A stretch of DNA of 64,000 nt, from positions 1,058,684 to 1,122,683 of the forward strand of contig JAJEKB010021383.1 in assembly GCA_022393335.1 (NCBI GenBank), in the 5' to 3' direction. The notes beneath the pieces are model-generated. The model was not told where the DNA came from. It searched no databases and saw nothing but the letters and a program-made list of their open reading frames with translations. This document shows positions 30,665-42,985 of the stretch, one piece after another; position 1 is the stretch's first letter, and every line of letters starts with the position of its first letter. The translations under genes were made by a program, and so were the position numbers. This DNA comes from Macrotrachela quadricornifera. Its lineage: Eukaryota > Rotifera > Eurotatoria > Philodinida > Philodinidae.

Positions 30665-32196
30665 ATGACTGGTGAAACAAAAATGATAATTATAACATCA
30701 GATGAAGATATTATTCATCAATTTACTTCTAACAAAAATAAAAATACATATATTATTGATATGGATAATAATAATAATAATAATAAACAAATCATATCAA
30801 TTGAAAAAAATGATAATAATACAATTAATTTAAATTTTCTTCCTGAATTAACTCGAAATGATCAAATTTCTAAGCGAACAATTGATACTCCTGATTATAA
30901 TCGAACAAAATTAATTAAAACACGAAAAAAATCGACTAATCTAACTTGTACTATATGTGGTGATCGTGCTATTGGATATAATTATGCAGTACTTTCATGT
31001 GCATCATGTAAAGCTTTTTTTCATCGAATTGGTCAACAAGATTTAGTTAGTTAATTGTTATTTTCTTTTTTATTTGATTTATATATTATTTTAAATCATA
31101 TTTAGAAAAGATTTAAATGTGTAAATAATAATAATCAATGTATAATTGATTATAAAATAAGTCGTAAATGTTATCGATGTCGATTAGAACGATGTTTTTC
31201 TATGGGAATGAAAAAAGATTTACTTTTAAATCAAGAAGAAATTCAACGAAGAAAAAATTCTGGAAGAAATCGAAAAATTTCATCGAATTCTGAATCTGTT
31301 TTATTAACATGTGATGAAATTGATCGTGTAAGTTCTTTCAATATCGAATACTGATCTATTTTTTCTTTGATTTCTTGAATATTTTATTTTAGTTATTCAT
31401 GGATATAAATCAACATAATAATAATAATTTTATTCATGAAAATATATTATTAGAACCATTGACTGTTGAAGATTTAGAAGTTATTAATAATATTCAATCA
31501 TCATTTTTATCTATTATTGATGAATGTGAAGAATTTATTAATTTTGATGATTTATCTGATCATACTTCAGAATTAATTTGTTGTTTACAATTAAATAATG
31601 AAGCTGCTCTTCGTATTATTAAATTTTGTCGTCTAATTGATAAATTTGAAAATATAAATGCTGATGATCGTTTTATTATAATTAAATATAATCTTATTCT
31701 TCTCTTTTGTATTGTAACATGTTATAAACCCAAAGAAACAAATGATTATTCTTCAAATAAAGAACATGAAGAAGCCGAAGAAAAACGTTTTATGTATATG
31801 TTTTGTAATCAATCAGATTATATATATAATATGGTTGTAAATTTAGGTGTTACTTTAAATGATATTATTGAACAGGATGATGTATTATTATCTCTTATTA
31901 TTGTTATTTTTCTATTCTTAAAAGGTTTATCAATGAATGAAAATGAACCACCACTTAAAGATTCATTATCTGTATATCGAGCTCAATCTTATTATATAAC
32001 ATTATTATGGAATTATATGATTAAAAAACAGGGTGAAAAAAAAACATGCGAAAATTTTACGAAATTATTAACTGCTATCTTTCGAGCTCAATCAACAGCT
32101 TGGAAATTTCGAGAATTTCTTAGTAGTCATGTGACGAATTTAGATGGTGTGGATGATATTGCACCACTTATGCAAACTATTCTACATGTTTCTTAA
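30665..32196 (+). CDS. Nuclear hormone receptor (C4 zinc finger and ligand-binding region)
   Basis: Three exons, 30665-31045, 31106-31327 and 31393-32196, with phase-0 GT-AG introns of 60 and 65 bp; about 467 residues. An Asn/Lys-rich N-terminus precedes the DNA-binding domain from residue ~95: finger 1 CTICGDRAIGYNYAVLSC then CASCKAFFHR, and in exon 2 finger 2 CVNNNNQCIIDYKISRKC, CYRCRLERCFSMGM. The P-box CASCKA differs from the usual CEGCK(G/S/A), so the DNA half-site may be unusual. Exon 3 is an all-helical region with the length of a ligand-binding domain but low similarity to named subfamilies. Expected role: ligand-regulated or orphan transcription factor in the nucleus. ATG 30665 is preferred; an in-frame ATG at 30596 is possible. 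It ends tail to tail with the aldo-keto reductase. Confidence 0.88.
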
Positions 32197-32421
32197 GTTT
32201 TATTTTGTATTTATATTTTTTCAAAAAGTAGAACACCTATGATCACATAATCTAATATAGGTTAGTTTTCATTTCGAGTTTTTAGATTTATGGATTCAAT
32301 CAAAAATTGATGCTCGAGAATTTTATTTCGTGTTTAAAACGAGATAAAACTTTACACATTACATGAATATTGATTACAATATATAAAAAAAAAAATAATA
32401 TTTATTAGCGTGATGTGTTGT

Positions 32422-33567
32422 TCAGTTCTTCTTTGGAGCTGAATCATTATATAAATGAGAGCATGCAAATTCAGGATAACGTTCACCAACTACATCAGCT
32501 TTTTCACAAGCTTCTCGAATTTCTTTTATTTCTTCTTTGTTTAATTTGATTTGTGCAGATGCAATATTTTCTTCTAAGTTTTTTATTTTACTTGTACCTG
32601 GTATTACAATAAAATCTTCACCTTGAGCAAGAATCCATGCTAATGTTAATTGACCTGGTGTACAACCTTTTTTATTTGATATTATTGTTAATTCATTAAC
32701 CAATTTAAGATTTTTTGGAAAATTTTCCTTGGAAAAACGTGGTATCAATCTTCGAAAATCATCTGCTTCGAAATCATCTGGATTTTTAATTTGTCCAGTA
32801 AGCATTCCACGTCCCAAAGGTGAATAACAAACAATAGCAACACCAAGTTCTCTACATGTTTTTAAAAGACCAATTTCATCTCTTTCAATATCTAAACTAA
32901 ATGGTGAATATTCAATTTGTACACAAGCAACTGGATGAATTGCACATGCTCGTCGTAATGTATCACTTGAACATTCCGATAAACCAATATATTTTATTTT
33001 ACCAACTTTAATAAGTTCTTTTAAAGCATCCATTGTTTCTTCAATTGGTACAGTTTTATCAATACGATGAACATAATAAAGATCAATTGAATCAATACCT
33101 AATCTTTTTAAACTTTTTTCACATGCTTCATGAACATATTGTGCATCACCACGTATAGAATAAGATTGAGTTTCAGGAGAAAATACACCAGCAAATTTTG
33201 TTGCAAGAAATACCTAGAGATAAGATTTTTGTGTCATTTATAAATATATGATTTTAACTAGTGTATTGAATCAAAGTTTATTGTTAAGAAAAGTCTTTCT
33301 ACTTACCTTTTTACGTTGTTGTGGATATTTTTTAAAATATTTTCCTAATAAATCTTCATTATCACCATATACATCTGAACTATCAAAATAAGTACTACCA
33401 AGTTCAATAGCACGATCTAAGACTTTGAATCGTTCTTCATCGGATCCGACAGTTCCATATGATATTGATAAACCCATTGCACCATAACCAATAGCTGATA
33501 CTTTTGGACCATTTTTACCTAATTGACGTTCAGGCATTGATGAATGATTAAACAATCGATGACACAT
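32422..33567 (-). CDS. Aldo-keto reductase
   Basis: Two minus-strand exons, 33307-33567 and 32422-33213, with a 93-bp GT-AG phase-0 intron; about 350 residues. The TIM-barrel signature and tetrad are complete: D62 and Y67 in FDSSDVYG, K93 in VFLATKFAG, H136 in LYYVHRID. Further landmarks are LGKNGPKVSAIGYGAMGLS, KYIGLSECSSDTLRRA, QIEYSPFSLDIE, AIVCYSPLGRGMLTG and IPGTSKIKNLEENI, which binds the NADP(H) phosphate. The pattern is that of the AKR13/YakC-like group shared by bacteria, fungi and plants; a cytosolic NADPH-dependent carbonyl reductase is likely, natural substrate unknown. The start is the first ATG (MCHRLFNHSS); M11 (MPERQLGKNG) is an alternative that fits the family N-terminus better. 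A minisatellite lies 135 bp upstream. Confidence 0.92.
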
Positions 33568-34909
33568 ATTGACTTTTACAAAAAGAAATAAACAGTTTTA
33601 TATAGAAATATAAAATAGTTATATTAAATTTATAGTATAGATCAATTGTCAAATCTACTCCATATATATACTCAGATAGAATACGTTGCAAGGTAAAAAA
33701 AGGTGAACGCATTCATACTTTACAGGAAAGAAAGAAAGAAAGGTGAACGCATTTATAATTTATACGAAAGAAAGAAAGGTGAATGCAATCAAGTTTTACA
33801 GGAAAGAAAGAAAGGTGAACGCATTCGTACTGTATGATTAAAAAAAGACCAATATAAAAAGAAAATAAGACGATGGCCTTCAAAATATCGGATATTATTA
33901 CAGAGAGTAAGGTAATTGGTTCTATTTTTAATGCTATTAGTCAAGTACAATGAGAATTTAGTTATTACATCAAGAAATGTCTTCATAGTATTGCTTTATG
34001 AAAATAAAATGTTACTTAATAGTTTGAAGTCCAACTTCTTATTTCTGAAATATTTCAAGGTATATATTAAAATAGCTACTTTAGTAGTGAATATTCAAAT
34101 ATTTCTAAAGAATTTTATTTAATAGCGAATTTCGATTACATAAATAATTATATTTTAATTCATTGAAAAAGAATTCCTTTTAATATTAAAACAATTTGAT
34201 TTCCTAAGGATGGTATTTTGATGGCAATAGCTAATAAATGATAATGTTAAGTTTATTGTGAGCAAAAAATAAACATTGTTTTTCTCATTTTTGTTTTGTA
34301 ACTTCAAATATTTCAATAATTGAAATAAACTTTATAAATTTTGACGACTATTTATGTTGTAACTTTTAACGAAGGACTATGGGTTACATCTGAAAGAGGC
34401 AATTATTCGATGATCAAACAGCGTATATTTCCTATATGAATTTTATGAGAATTTATTGTGTAAACATGTGATAACACTTATTCCATTTAGAATAAAATTG
34501 AGAAATTATGACAACTATTCTTGTGATATCATTTAAGAATGTTATTCTTAATGAAAAGAGTCTAGCAGCGATGACCTTTATCTATGATGTAGTTAATTCA
34601 TATTCTGCACTCATCGTGTAGATAACTATTGACGCCATTCTATTGTTGGATTTAGCTATAGAAAGATTACATTATTACAATTTCCATTAGCATATATGTA
34701 TTATATTGACTTTTTGGTTTATATAAATATTTTATTAATAAATGTTAAAAATATGAATTAGTATTAAATAACTGCCAAAGATGGTCATACGTTGAGTTAA
34801 AAAATGTTAATTTTAATAATTATTGAGAACAAGACAATAGAAATTCGTATGATTTTTGGAATGATCAATAAGATTTGTAAAGCGAACCTACATTAGATAT
34901 TTCGAAGTC
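33568..34909. other. Intergenic, upstream of the aldo-keto reductase
   Basis: Contains the minisatellite listed separately at 33702-33835 and presumably the reductase promoter. The frames 33789-33986 (-) and 33916-34122 (+) look like background. No other feature was recognised. Confidence 0.45.
33702..33835. repeat. Minisatellite, four ~36-bp units
   Basis: GGTGAACGCATT (once GGTGAATGCAAT) begins units at 33702, 33742, 33778 and 33814, each followed by an AT-rich part and a GAAAGAAAGAAA run. Spacing is 40, 36 and 36 bp; the first unit has one extra GAAA. The repeats sit about 135-270 bp upstream of the aldo-keto reductase ATG. Confidence 0.85.
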
Positions 34910-35705
34910 ATTTATACCGGATGCGGCATAGAAATTGCAACATTTGACATTTTGCAAATATCTCATCATAGATAAATGATATACTCTTGAGTTTTTTTTT
35001 CTTGAAAGATGTGCGATGGAAAATTCTAAAAAATAAATCTGTATTGACTAATCTTGATAGTGTTTTTTCCATTCTCAAAATCAGCAAGTCACATAGTGTT
35101 GTTATAGCCCACTGTATATACCACAATAGGAATGTTTGAAAATTTTTATTCTTTTCAATTAAGAATTTGTTCATACAACTTTGATAGAACTTTCGACAGT
35201 GCATTTTCTGGAAAAAAAATCAAAATGCTATTATTCTCCTAAGCCGAGATATCTACAAAATGAAAAGCCTTTCAATTATTTTAATTATGCTCAATATAGT
35301 GCGCAATTGCATTATTATCTGATTTCTTTATTTCTAGTATCGAAAACACTATTAGACCAAGTCAATAGAGACTTTATTTACAACTTTTGTAGAGTTTTTC
35401 ATGGTTCATCTTTTTTAAGAGAAAACAAAGATTCTAGTTGATTGTTAAGTCGAGATTTATACGAAATAAAAAATATTGCAAGTATTTATAAACACTTGAT
35501 AGCAGTATTATGAAGGTCTTTCATCATAACCAACTAGAAAAGACATCAGAGGGAGTCAATAGGAATTTGTTCATATAGTTTCTGTAGAGCTTTCGATAGC
35601 ACATGTTTTTAGAAAAATAAAATCAACATTGTATTATTTATCTATGATGAACCGTCTGCAAAATACCAAATGTTGCAATCTTTATGTCGCATCCGGTTTA
35701 ACATC
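34910..35705. mobile_element. ~800-bp foldback element with internal repeats
   Basis: The left arm 34910-35010 matches the reverse complement of 35620-35705: ends ACCGGATGCGGCAT against ATGTCGCATCCGGTTT, then CAAATGTTGCAATTTCTATG/CAAATGTTGCAATCTTTATG, TTTGCAAAAT/CTGCAAAATA, TTATCTATGATGA. Inside, a ~200-bp unit with the words AGTCAATA, GTAGAGYTTT and CATSTTTT occurs in direct orientation near 35163, 35372 and 35563, and inverted near 34990-35070. No transposase is present. Short frames here follow the repeat and are not genes. Confidence 0.6.
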
Positions 35706-36479
35706 ATGGAAGTATTTAAGAAATGTTATTGAAACTATCTTTTCAGTCAAGTCAATCAGATCTCCTCTTCAGATAACTAAACTACTCTTGATCTTACTTC
35801 CTAGCAGAGATGTCCATTGGATTGTTATCATGATAACAACTGCATTTAATTCGAATTAAACGAAAATGTCCTATCATACGAGATGAATGCTGATAAATTA
35901 GTCGTTGTGATCGGTTATTATTAAAATTCGCAGAAAATCAACAATGCATTTATTTTTTAATCAGTTTATATTTTAATTCCTTATTTTTATGCACAAAACA
36001 ATAGAAGAGACCTATACAAAATACACTTGTATAACTACTATAGATTTATCAACAAAAATGAAACTTTTCTAGTTTTATTCGTCGTGAGTACAAGGATGAT
36101 TTATAACAATTTTCTATACCAGGAGATTGTAACAAATCAAAATCATAACAATTATAAAAACTGATTGACTAATGTGTCTACTATAGAATACAAAAAAAGA
36201 ACTTTTTATTTGAATTTATTCTTGACGGTTGAGAGAAGATGAAAGGAAAAACAAAAATAGTGCTGTAAAAATACTTTGTAGATAAATACTTTCATAAAAT
36301 TTTGAGAAACAAATCTCATAAATCAATAAACCAACGAACTATTATAGATCGATATTCTATAAAAGAAATTTTTTACAAAAATGAAAAAAAAAAACTATTA
36401 TAGCTTTTACACTGAAGTTCAATAAATTTGTTTCCACATATGTCTCGACGTACACGATGAAATTTTGACTAAAGATTGA
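35706..36479. other. Intergenic, nothing recognised
   Basis: AT-rich sequence between the foldback element and the piggyBac relic. No gene or repeat was recognised; it may contain the missing 3' end of the piggyBac copy. Confidence 0.45.
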
Positions 36480-37330
36480 TTTTTATAAAGAAACAGTCTT
36501 ATTTGAGAAGTTACTCTTCGAAAAATATTTATAAATTTGTACAAAAATCAACTTTAACTCGTCTAAATACGCACTCTTAACCCATTCGTAGCGGGATTCT
36601 TTTTCAGTGAGAAATGTATATGAAGAGATAAGGCGTCTGGAAGGCAAAATAGCTTTCTCAATTGTAAAAAAGCCCGTGAGTCGAGCTTTCAACTTTTGAT
36701 GGAAAATGTCATGCTGTTATGCGCACAGGCGTCTCAAAGTCAGAAAGAAAAATTTTCTCCCTGGTTTGCAGTTTGTACCGTACATAGATATTGAAGAGCG
36801 AGATATCAAACAAATGCAAAAAGAATATCTTGTACCACTTCAACAATTTACGTACAGACTCGGTAAACAACACTTTCATGTCAGTCCGATCGACAAATCC
36901 TCTGTTTTCATTGTAGTCTTGGACAGAAATAGGTTCTTCAATTTGACGACCTGTTTGATAATTTACTTTTTCGGTGATTATTATTTTCCTTCCGTGAATA
37001 GTTGAAATCAATTGCATGTTTCTTTTGTCCTTCTATTTGAGAACCAGTGATATGTCGGTATGGAAAGAAACCTATTCGTTCTGGTTGAGTTCGACGGTTT
37101 GGAAACTCGGTAAGCCACGGCGATTTAATTTCATAGTGCCACAAACCCCTGTTTTTTTTCTGGTGTAATATTTCAAACAATGCAGAAATGGAACACTAGT
37201 GATCGACGTATAAGTTATGACCTCTATGAAGATATTTTTCGATCAATTTCATCACGGACTACATATGTTGATGATTCAGTATACACTAAAAAATCGGTGT
37301 CTCTATTAGCGGATCATTAGATCAATAGTA
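36480..37330 (-). pseudogene. PiggyBac-type transposase relic
   Basis: Minus-strand frames give piggyBac landmarks in the right order. They are DFLVYTESSTYV; after a frame change VMKLIEKYLHRGHNLYVDH with a stop; then TGVCGTMKLNRRGLP, a stop, DISLVLK, TAG in place of the Trp codon, KDKRNMQLISTIHG; then EEPISVQDYNENRGFVDRTD, LLKWYKIFFLHLFDISLFNI, and near the end RLTGFF. The third catalytic Asp context (GGVDRxD in the family, here GFVDRTD) is retained but at least two stops and two frame changes inactivate it. The N-terminal third was not found. Confidence 0.83.
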
Positions 37331-39954
37331 TAAAGTTCACCAACGCTAGCACCCACTCAGGAAGCCACGTGAAAAGATGATGATTGAAAATTTTGCAATT
37401 GGTAGATCTTGAGTACTTACTACTTGTTATCTTGAAAATATGATTTATATGAAATATACACTGATTTATTGCGCCAAACAATAGATGTATACACGTATAT
37501 ATTTACATATTCAGAAGCATGGACACAACATAGGGCTTTCTAGAAACCATTAGAGAGACATTATGCATCATTAGTCCAAAGAACTGTGTGGCCATGCCAT
37601 ATTATGATAGTGTTGAATGGCAGAACCAGAAATAAAACACATAAGTGCAAGTCATACAGATTTAACAAAGTACTATTTTCAATATTTTAGACAGATTAAA
37701 CGAAGCGTTAATAGGCTTTACATTTAAAAATGCATCTTTACTGTAAAATCATCATCACTAATGGTTCTTCTATCCTTATGACAGATAGAATTTCTCAAAT
37801 ATTTGTGTCATATTAATCCGGGTATATAATGAAAAACCTCACCGTCCCATATATGGGATACCTGCAGCGAATGTGTTAATGGATTAGCATTACATCTAAA
37901 AAAAGATTAATAAGATTTAGAAAAAGCATGACATTCTCTTTTTATATCTTATAAATGATCAAAACCTAAATGAAAAAAAAAAATTTTATGTTAATTAATT
38001 TTAGAAAATCATTTTTATTAAAATGAAAAACAAGTTAAAAAAAAACCTTCTTTCAATTTAACTTAATGGATCAAAAAAGACATGATAAAAAAAATAATTC
38101 TCTCGTATTATACCTTGATTGAATGACATTTTAATTTATCAAGAATATATATTTGAATAAAATATTAATCTTTTCATCACAGTTTTATCTTGTCATTCAT
38201 TATCAGCGTTTTTCTTTACATTAAAATTTTATTTATCTAATAATCTTAACATCAACTTTATGAACTTGAAGTTCAATTACAATGAATAATTGAATTTTCC
38301 TATGTATAGTATCATCTTGAAAATGTTTATACGTTAAAATGTTATTTAAATTCTTGACATAGTAACTTGAAAAAAGATCAACGAGAAAATAGCTTAATCA
38401 ATAAATTAGTTTTAGAAAATTATTGTTTACTTGTTAATTTATAACGAATGAATAACAGTTTTAAAATGAGAAAAATTGAAAATACTAGAGAATATCGATT
38501 TTGAACTTTTTTTTTTCTCTTGATAGAGAGTGCAAAATTTTCTATCTTATTAGTACTGAATAATTTATTTTTATCATTCACCATGATGAGTAAATGCTTT
38601 TACTAATCAATAATTGTTAGCAGAAAATCCGAGATTACATTTGAATAATTACATATATATTAATCATTTCAATTTGACGTCAATAAATGAAAATTATTTA
38701 AAAGATCAAATTGTTAATTGTATAGAACTTCAAATTTTCTATTTTTTAATAAACAAATATAATGTTTTATTCAATAATAAAAGAAAGAAAAAAAAAGGCA
38801 TCGAGATTTTTTTGGAGATTTGTTAGATTCAAAAAAAATCATTCATATCCAGCTCAGATCAGTAGACCATTTAAATTCTATTGAAAAATTGATCTATCTT
38901 TGATATAATCTAGGTATTTATTTTGTATAAATTTCAGTGACATGATCGTTTCTATCATAGTATAAAAATCTCTTTAGTTATATATTAAGAAAATCGCATC
39001 AATTTAAATCTTCTTATATAATAAGATTTCATCATACATATAATTAAAATAGGGACAGAAATAGCATAGTTTAATTGAAAATTTGTTTTACTTAATGTTA
39101 AGTGTTCTCTTTAGCTTTGACATAGATTTCATGATATTATTTGTCATCTATCTGTATAGAAAGATTTATCTTATAAAATAATAGATTTTCTTTTCAGTTT
39201 AGATAACAATATATTTATAAAATTGTTATAGTTTTTATTGATAAAGAAACAGAAAATGTTCTTTGCTATTTAGTTATATAATCATAAAAATGAGATGAAT
39301 ATTATTAAACTAATTTCGTATGAATTATTATAACGAACGTGATTTGATAGAATATATTTTTGAGTGCATATATACATACTATTGATCATGAAGAGAATTA
39401 TTTCTTTTTTTTTCGTATCCTACACGGAAATGAGAAAAAGAATTAGAGTCTACTTCATATACGTCATTAAAGGAATTCTATATAAAAATTTAATTATATT
39501 CAGATGTGTTCCAAGTAGGTCGCCTTTTTAGTAGATATAATACATTATAGAATTATTTACTTTATTTTTCATATTATTAGATATGATATTTTTTGATTTT
39601 GAAAAAGAAATATTCAATAGTATTTCTAGTTTTTTACTATGAATTTAATGAACGACGATATAATTTTAAATTATGTAACAAGGATAATATTCTATGAGAT
39701 TCTCTATTTTATTCATGCGTGGAATTGAACCATATAATCATATTCCTTTTTCTTCTAAATTATAGTATAGCAAACTACTCCTTTTATTTAAACTATGAGG
39801 AAAGAAAAAAGCATCAGTCATAATTCATTATGATGGATTAAGAAAAGCGGATGTGTCAAACTTGTTAATTTGATGTAGAAAATTTTATTTTCTATAGACA
39901 TTCATTATAAAACTTCAAACATCCAACGTTGTCACTAACAAGACTTATAACTAA
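37331..39954. other. Intergenic, nothing recognised
   Basis: 2.6 kb of strongly AT-rich sequence. The frame 38614-38826 (+) is Asn/Ile/Lys-rich and has no support. No long inverted repeat, domain or splice structure was recognised. The promoter of the b561 gene should lie in its right part. Confidence 0.5.
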
Positions 39955-40710
39955 ATGGTTTTTACATTAGTACAAGCTCATGCTATGGTTATGATTTTAT
40001 CCTGGTTGTTTTTTGGTTCTACAGGAATTTTATTTGCACGTTATGGACGTTCAGTACGTTTAGGAGCTCGACGACAATTACTCGGCAAATCTGTTTGGTT
40101 TCAAATTCATAGATTTCTTCTTTCTTTAACTTCTATATTAACACTTGTTGGCTTTCTTCTCATTTTCGCCCGTGCTGGAGGTACATGGGTTGATTCAAAT
40201 AGTTCTAACAAACGTTTATTTACTCATTCAATATTCGGCGGTATCGTTGTGTGTTGTACTACAATACAGGTGTGGTTGGCATTATATCGTTGTCATCCTC
40301 AAAGTCGCTTTCGTTATGTCTTTAGTTTAAGTCATCGTATCGTAGGTTTGCTGGCTTTTAGTCTGACAATTCCAAATATATTTCTCATCGTAAGCATGTG
40401 GTCAAGAAATCGTGAGGTTCTTTATACTATTATTTCATTGTGGACTGGTTGGTTTATCATTGTTGTTTTTATTTTTGAAAAAATTGAATCTAAACAAACT
40501 ACAACAGTGTTACCAGTAGTAAGCAATGGTCGTGCAGGTGATAGAAATCAAAATACTACTAATACAAATTCACCAGTAGATATTGAATCAGCTACAAATC
40601 CAAATATTGGTACTCGAGGCATTAATCATTTAAAATTATTTATATTTTTTATTCATATAACTGTTAGTATTACTCTTTCTATTACACTCATTGTATTTTT
40701 CTGCAAATAG
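39955..40710 (+). CDS. Cytochrome b561-domain membrane protein (ferric-reductase-like)
   Basis: A single-exon frame of 251 residues with six hydrophobic helices (about 8-30, 52-72, 91-111, 127-149, 154-174, 224-250). The four haem-axial histidines of the b561 fold fall at the expected helix ends: H9 in QAHAMVM, H52 in FQIHRFLL, H91 in FTHSIFGG and H127 in LSHRIVG. ILFARYGR and WFQIHR match the FRRS1/SDR2 type of b561 domain. Those proteins also carry reelin and DOMON domains; neither is found upstream here, so this is a stand-alone b561 protein. Probable role: transmembrane electron transfer from cytosolic ascorbate to an outside acceptor such as ferric iron. The loop at 175-220 is Asn/Thr-rich and poorly conserved. 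Confidence 0.82.
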   Translation: MVFTLVQAHAMVMILSWLFFGSTGILFARYGRSVRLGARRQLLGKSVWFQIHRFLLSLTSILTLVGFLLIFARAGGTWVDSNSSNKRLFTHSIFGGIVVCCTTIQVWLALYRCHPQSRFRYVFSLSHRIVGLLAFSLTIPNIFLIVSMWSRNREVLYTIISLWTGWFIIVVFIFEKIESKQTTTVLPVVSNGRAGDRNQNTTNTNSPVDIESATNPNIGTRGINHLKLFIFFIHITVSITLSITLIVFFCK

Positions 40711-41689
40711 ATTTTATGATATAAAAAATAATAAATATTTATAGACATTTCTGTTCATATTTTTTTCAAATTCAAATAGAATTTGAAATATCCTATGAAT
40801 ATTGTACAACAGGTAAGTTATTACAACTAATATCATTTATCAAAATTTAAAAGAAGACGAAAGTAAATTTTTACTGAAAACATAAAATTATATATGAAAA
40901 TTTTTTCTGGTACTTTATAATTCTGTAATGAATTGACGACATGACTCCACTGCTGTCTTCGATAATAATACTTATTATACTAGTACTACCTTCATGTTTA
41001 TGGCACGTTGAATATAAAGAGGAAGCTAAAAAAGTGTATTGATAGACCAAAAGGAAAAGAAAAAAAAAAGTAGAGTAATTGACAGCAAGATGAGCATGGA
41101 CTTCATCTTTTCATAAATGAGTGATAAGGGGAGATCATTATCGTATTATTAATCAAGAACAAATGGATACTATAAAGACTGATTCACACTCGATGAATGT
41201 GCCTCATTTATTGGTACAATCAAGATAATGAGTTAGACATTTAAATGAAGAGAATGCTTAAATACATTCATGTATTCAATTCTATATAATTTATATTTGA
41301 GTATATTGAAATATCATGCTTAGAATTATTATAATAATCAAATGTATTCAATAATACCTTTTTTCAGTTGAAATATCATCCTTGGAAATTGCATTTATTG
41401 ATTTATTAGCCATTGCATTCAATCATCTTATTTTACTACAAATAGTTTCAAAGCATTATCTTGATTATTAACAGTGATTAACTAATCAACTCTATCTTCT
41501 AATCATGTTTCCTGATAAATACTTATAACTTTTTCCTAAAAACCAATATCGTTTTATTCTTTGCATAACATGAGTGGGACAAGTTCCATCTCACAGCTGC
41601 AGTCAAAACTCACGAAGAATACTATAAAACAGCATAATCTGATATTTCCTTTGTTCATCTTTAGAAGAAATAGAAAGTAAAGATTTTTT
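40711..41689. other. Intergenic, nothing recognised
   Basis: AT-rich sequence downstream of the b561 gene. No gene or definable repeat was seen apart from the likely 3' UTR in the first ~100 bp. Confidence 0.5.
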
Positions 41690-41965
41690 TCCTTTTACAG
41701 CCCACGTGACTCTGAAACGCAGACTAAACGCGTTTAGTCTGCATTTGAACGCGTCAGATGTTTCAAAATATAATATGGCGCATCTAAACGCATTCAAACG
41801 CGTTGATAGTACACACATTTCTTCATGCAGAAGAGCCTAAAATGCGTTTTCTGTGTTTTAATTATTAGTCACGATCAAACGCGTTTATGGTTTCATTTTA
41901 TCTCATTTCTGAAAAAAAGCAAATGCGTTTAAATGCATTTTCCTCACCGAAACGGTCAAAAACGC
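41690..41965. repeat. AAACGCGTTT motif cluster with a 32-bp palindrome
   Basis: In about 270 bp the words AAACGCGTTT, AAACGCATT, GAACGCG, AAATGCGTTT and similar occur about ten times in both orientations. 41715-41746 is a near-perfect 32-bp palindrome (AAACGCAGACTAAACG against CGTTTAGTCTGCATTT, one mismatch). The short minus-strand frame 41603-41818 is a by-product of the repeat. Confidence 0.7.
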
Positions 41966-42904
41966 GTCCTTATACTTTTTTTAGATAAAAATATTTGAGT
42001 TAATTCGACATAATTCTTGAAAGATTTCTATATAATTATGGACCTAATTACTGAACAGTTTAGAAAAATTATAGTTGATTTTTTTCAAGTATCTTTACAA
42101 CGATATTCAATCATTTTGTGGAATGTAGTAAAGTTTCTACATAAATAATAATAATCTTTCCAAACGAAACCATTAGATTACTTAGATTAGAAATTATCTC
42201 TTATTACGGTATAAGCTTTTAGTTTTGTTCAATTGAAGGCTTTTCTGTCAAAGATATTCTAGTGGAGAGATTAAATTTTCAGACATAGAATAAAACGAAT
42301 AATAATAATTATTCAAGGATACGAGTCAAACTCGAGTAATCGATTCAAACTATTGTTTGGGAAAATCACAAATTAGAATATTTAAAAATTCATCAAGAAA
42401 AATGAAACTAAAAAGCAGAATTATATAATTATTAGTTTTATAAATAAAAATATTTTGCGTTAGTTTACTAAACTTTATCTTTTCCACAAAACTAATTTAT
42501 CCTTCTTGAGGAACCATAATCTATTTTCATTTGTTTTATTTTCTTCAATCAAAAAGTCTACATTTTATCATTCGAAAATTATCAGAAATATAAATTTTTA
42601 ACTAACATCGAAGATGATTTATAGTATTTTATACATTTGATTTCATTTGAAATAAGTTCTGAAAGATTATCTTATTAAAAGAGAAATCTTACTTATGTAT
42701 AGACATGTCAATATAGTTCATTGGTTCAAGTAAGTAGACCTCTAATCTAACGTCTTATATTCTAGCCTCACTGGTCGCACAATCTAAATGTACGTATAAA
42801 AATCAAATAAATGTCATAGGCGCTGTTTCGTGCAAGAGATGATTATGATGTGAAGATGATGATAACGTAGATCGAATCTGTGAGGATGAAATCAGATTTT
42901 TTCC
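41966..42904. other. Spacer between two AAACGC motif clusters
   Basis: AT-rich sequence without coding signs. Because related motif clusters flank it, it may be the interior of a decayed DNA element, but clear terminal repeats were not found. Confidence 0.4.
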
Positions 42905-42985
42905 AAAAAAATTAAACGCGTTTACTGCATTTATTGTATGCGTTTTAAACGCGGTTCGGATGCGTTTACAAACGCATTTAATCCC
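42905..42985. repeat. Second AAACGCGTTT motif cluster
   Basis: AAACGCGTTTACTGCATT, TATGCGTTTTAAACGCGGTT and GGATGCGTTTACAAACGCAT lie within 80 bp. These are the same words as in 41690-41965, ~1.2 kb away. The two clusters may be the subterminal ends of one element. Confidence 0.6.

Noticed and set aside
36706..37005. 99-codon plus-strand frame
   Set aside because: It is antisense to the piggyBac relic, whose minus-strand motifs (DYNENRGFVDRTD, KDKR) explain the region.
38614..38826. 70-codon plus-strand frame
   Set aside because: Asn/Ile/Lys/Phe-rich, no domain, as expected by chance in this AT content.
41603..41818. 71-codon minus-strand frame
   Set aside because: It lies over the AAACGCGTTT repeat cluster; its apparent composition comes from the repeat.
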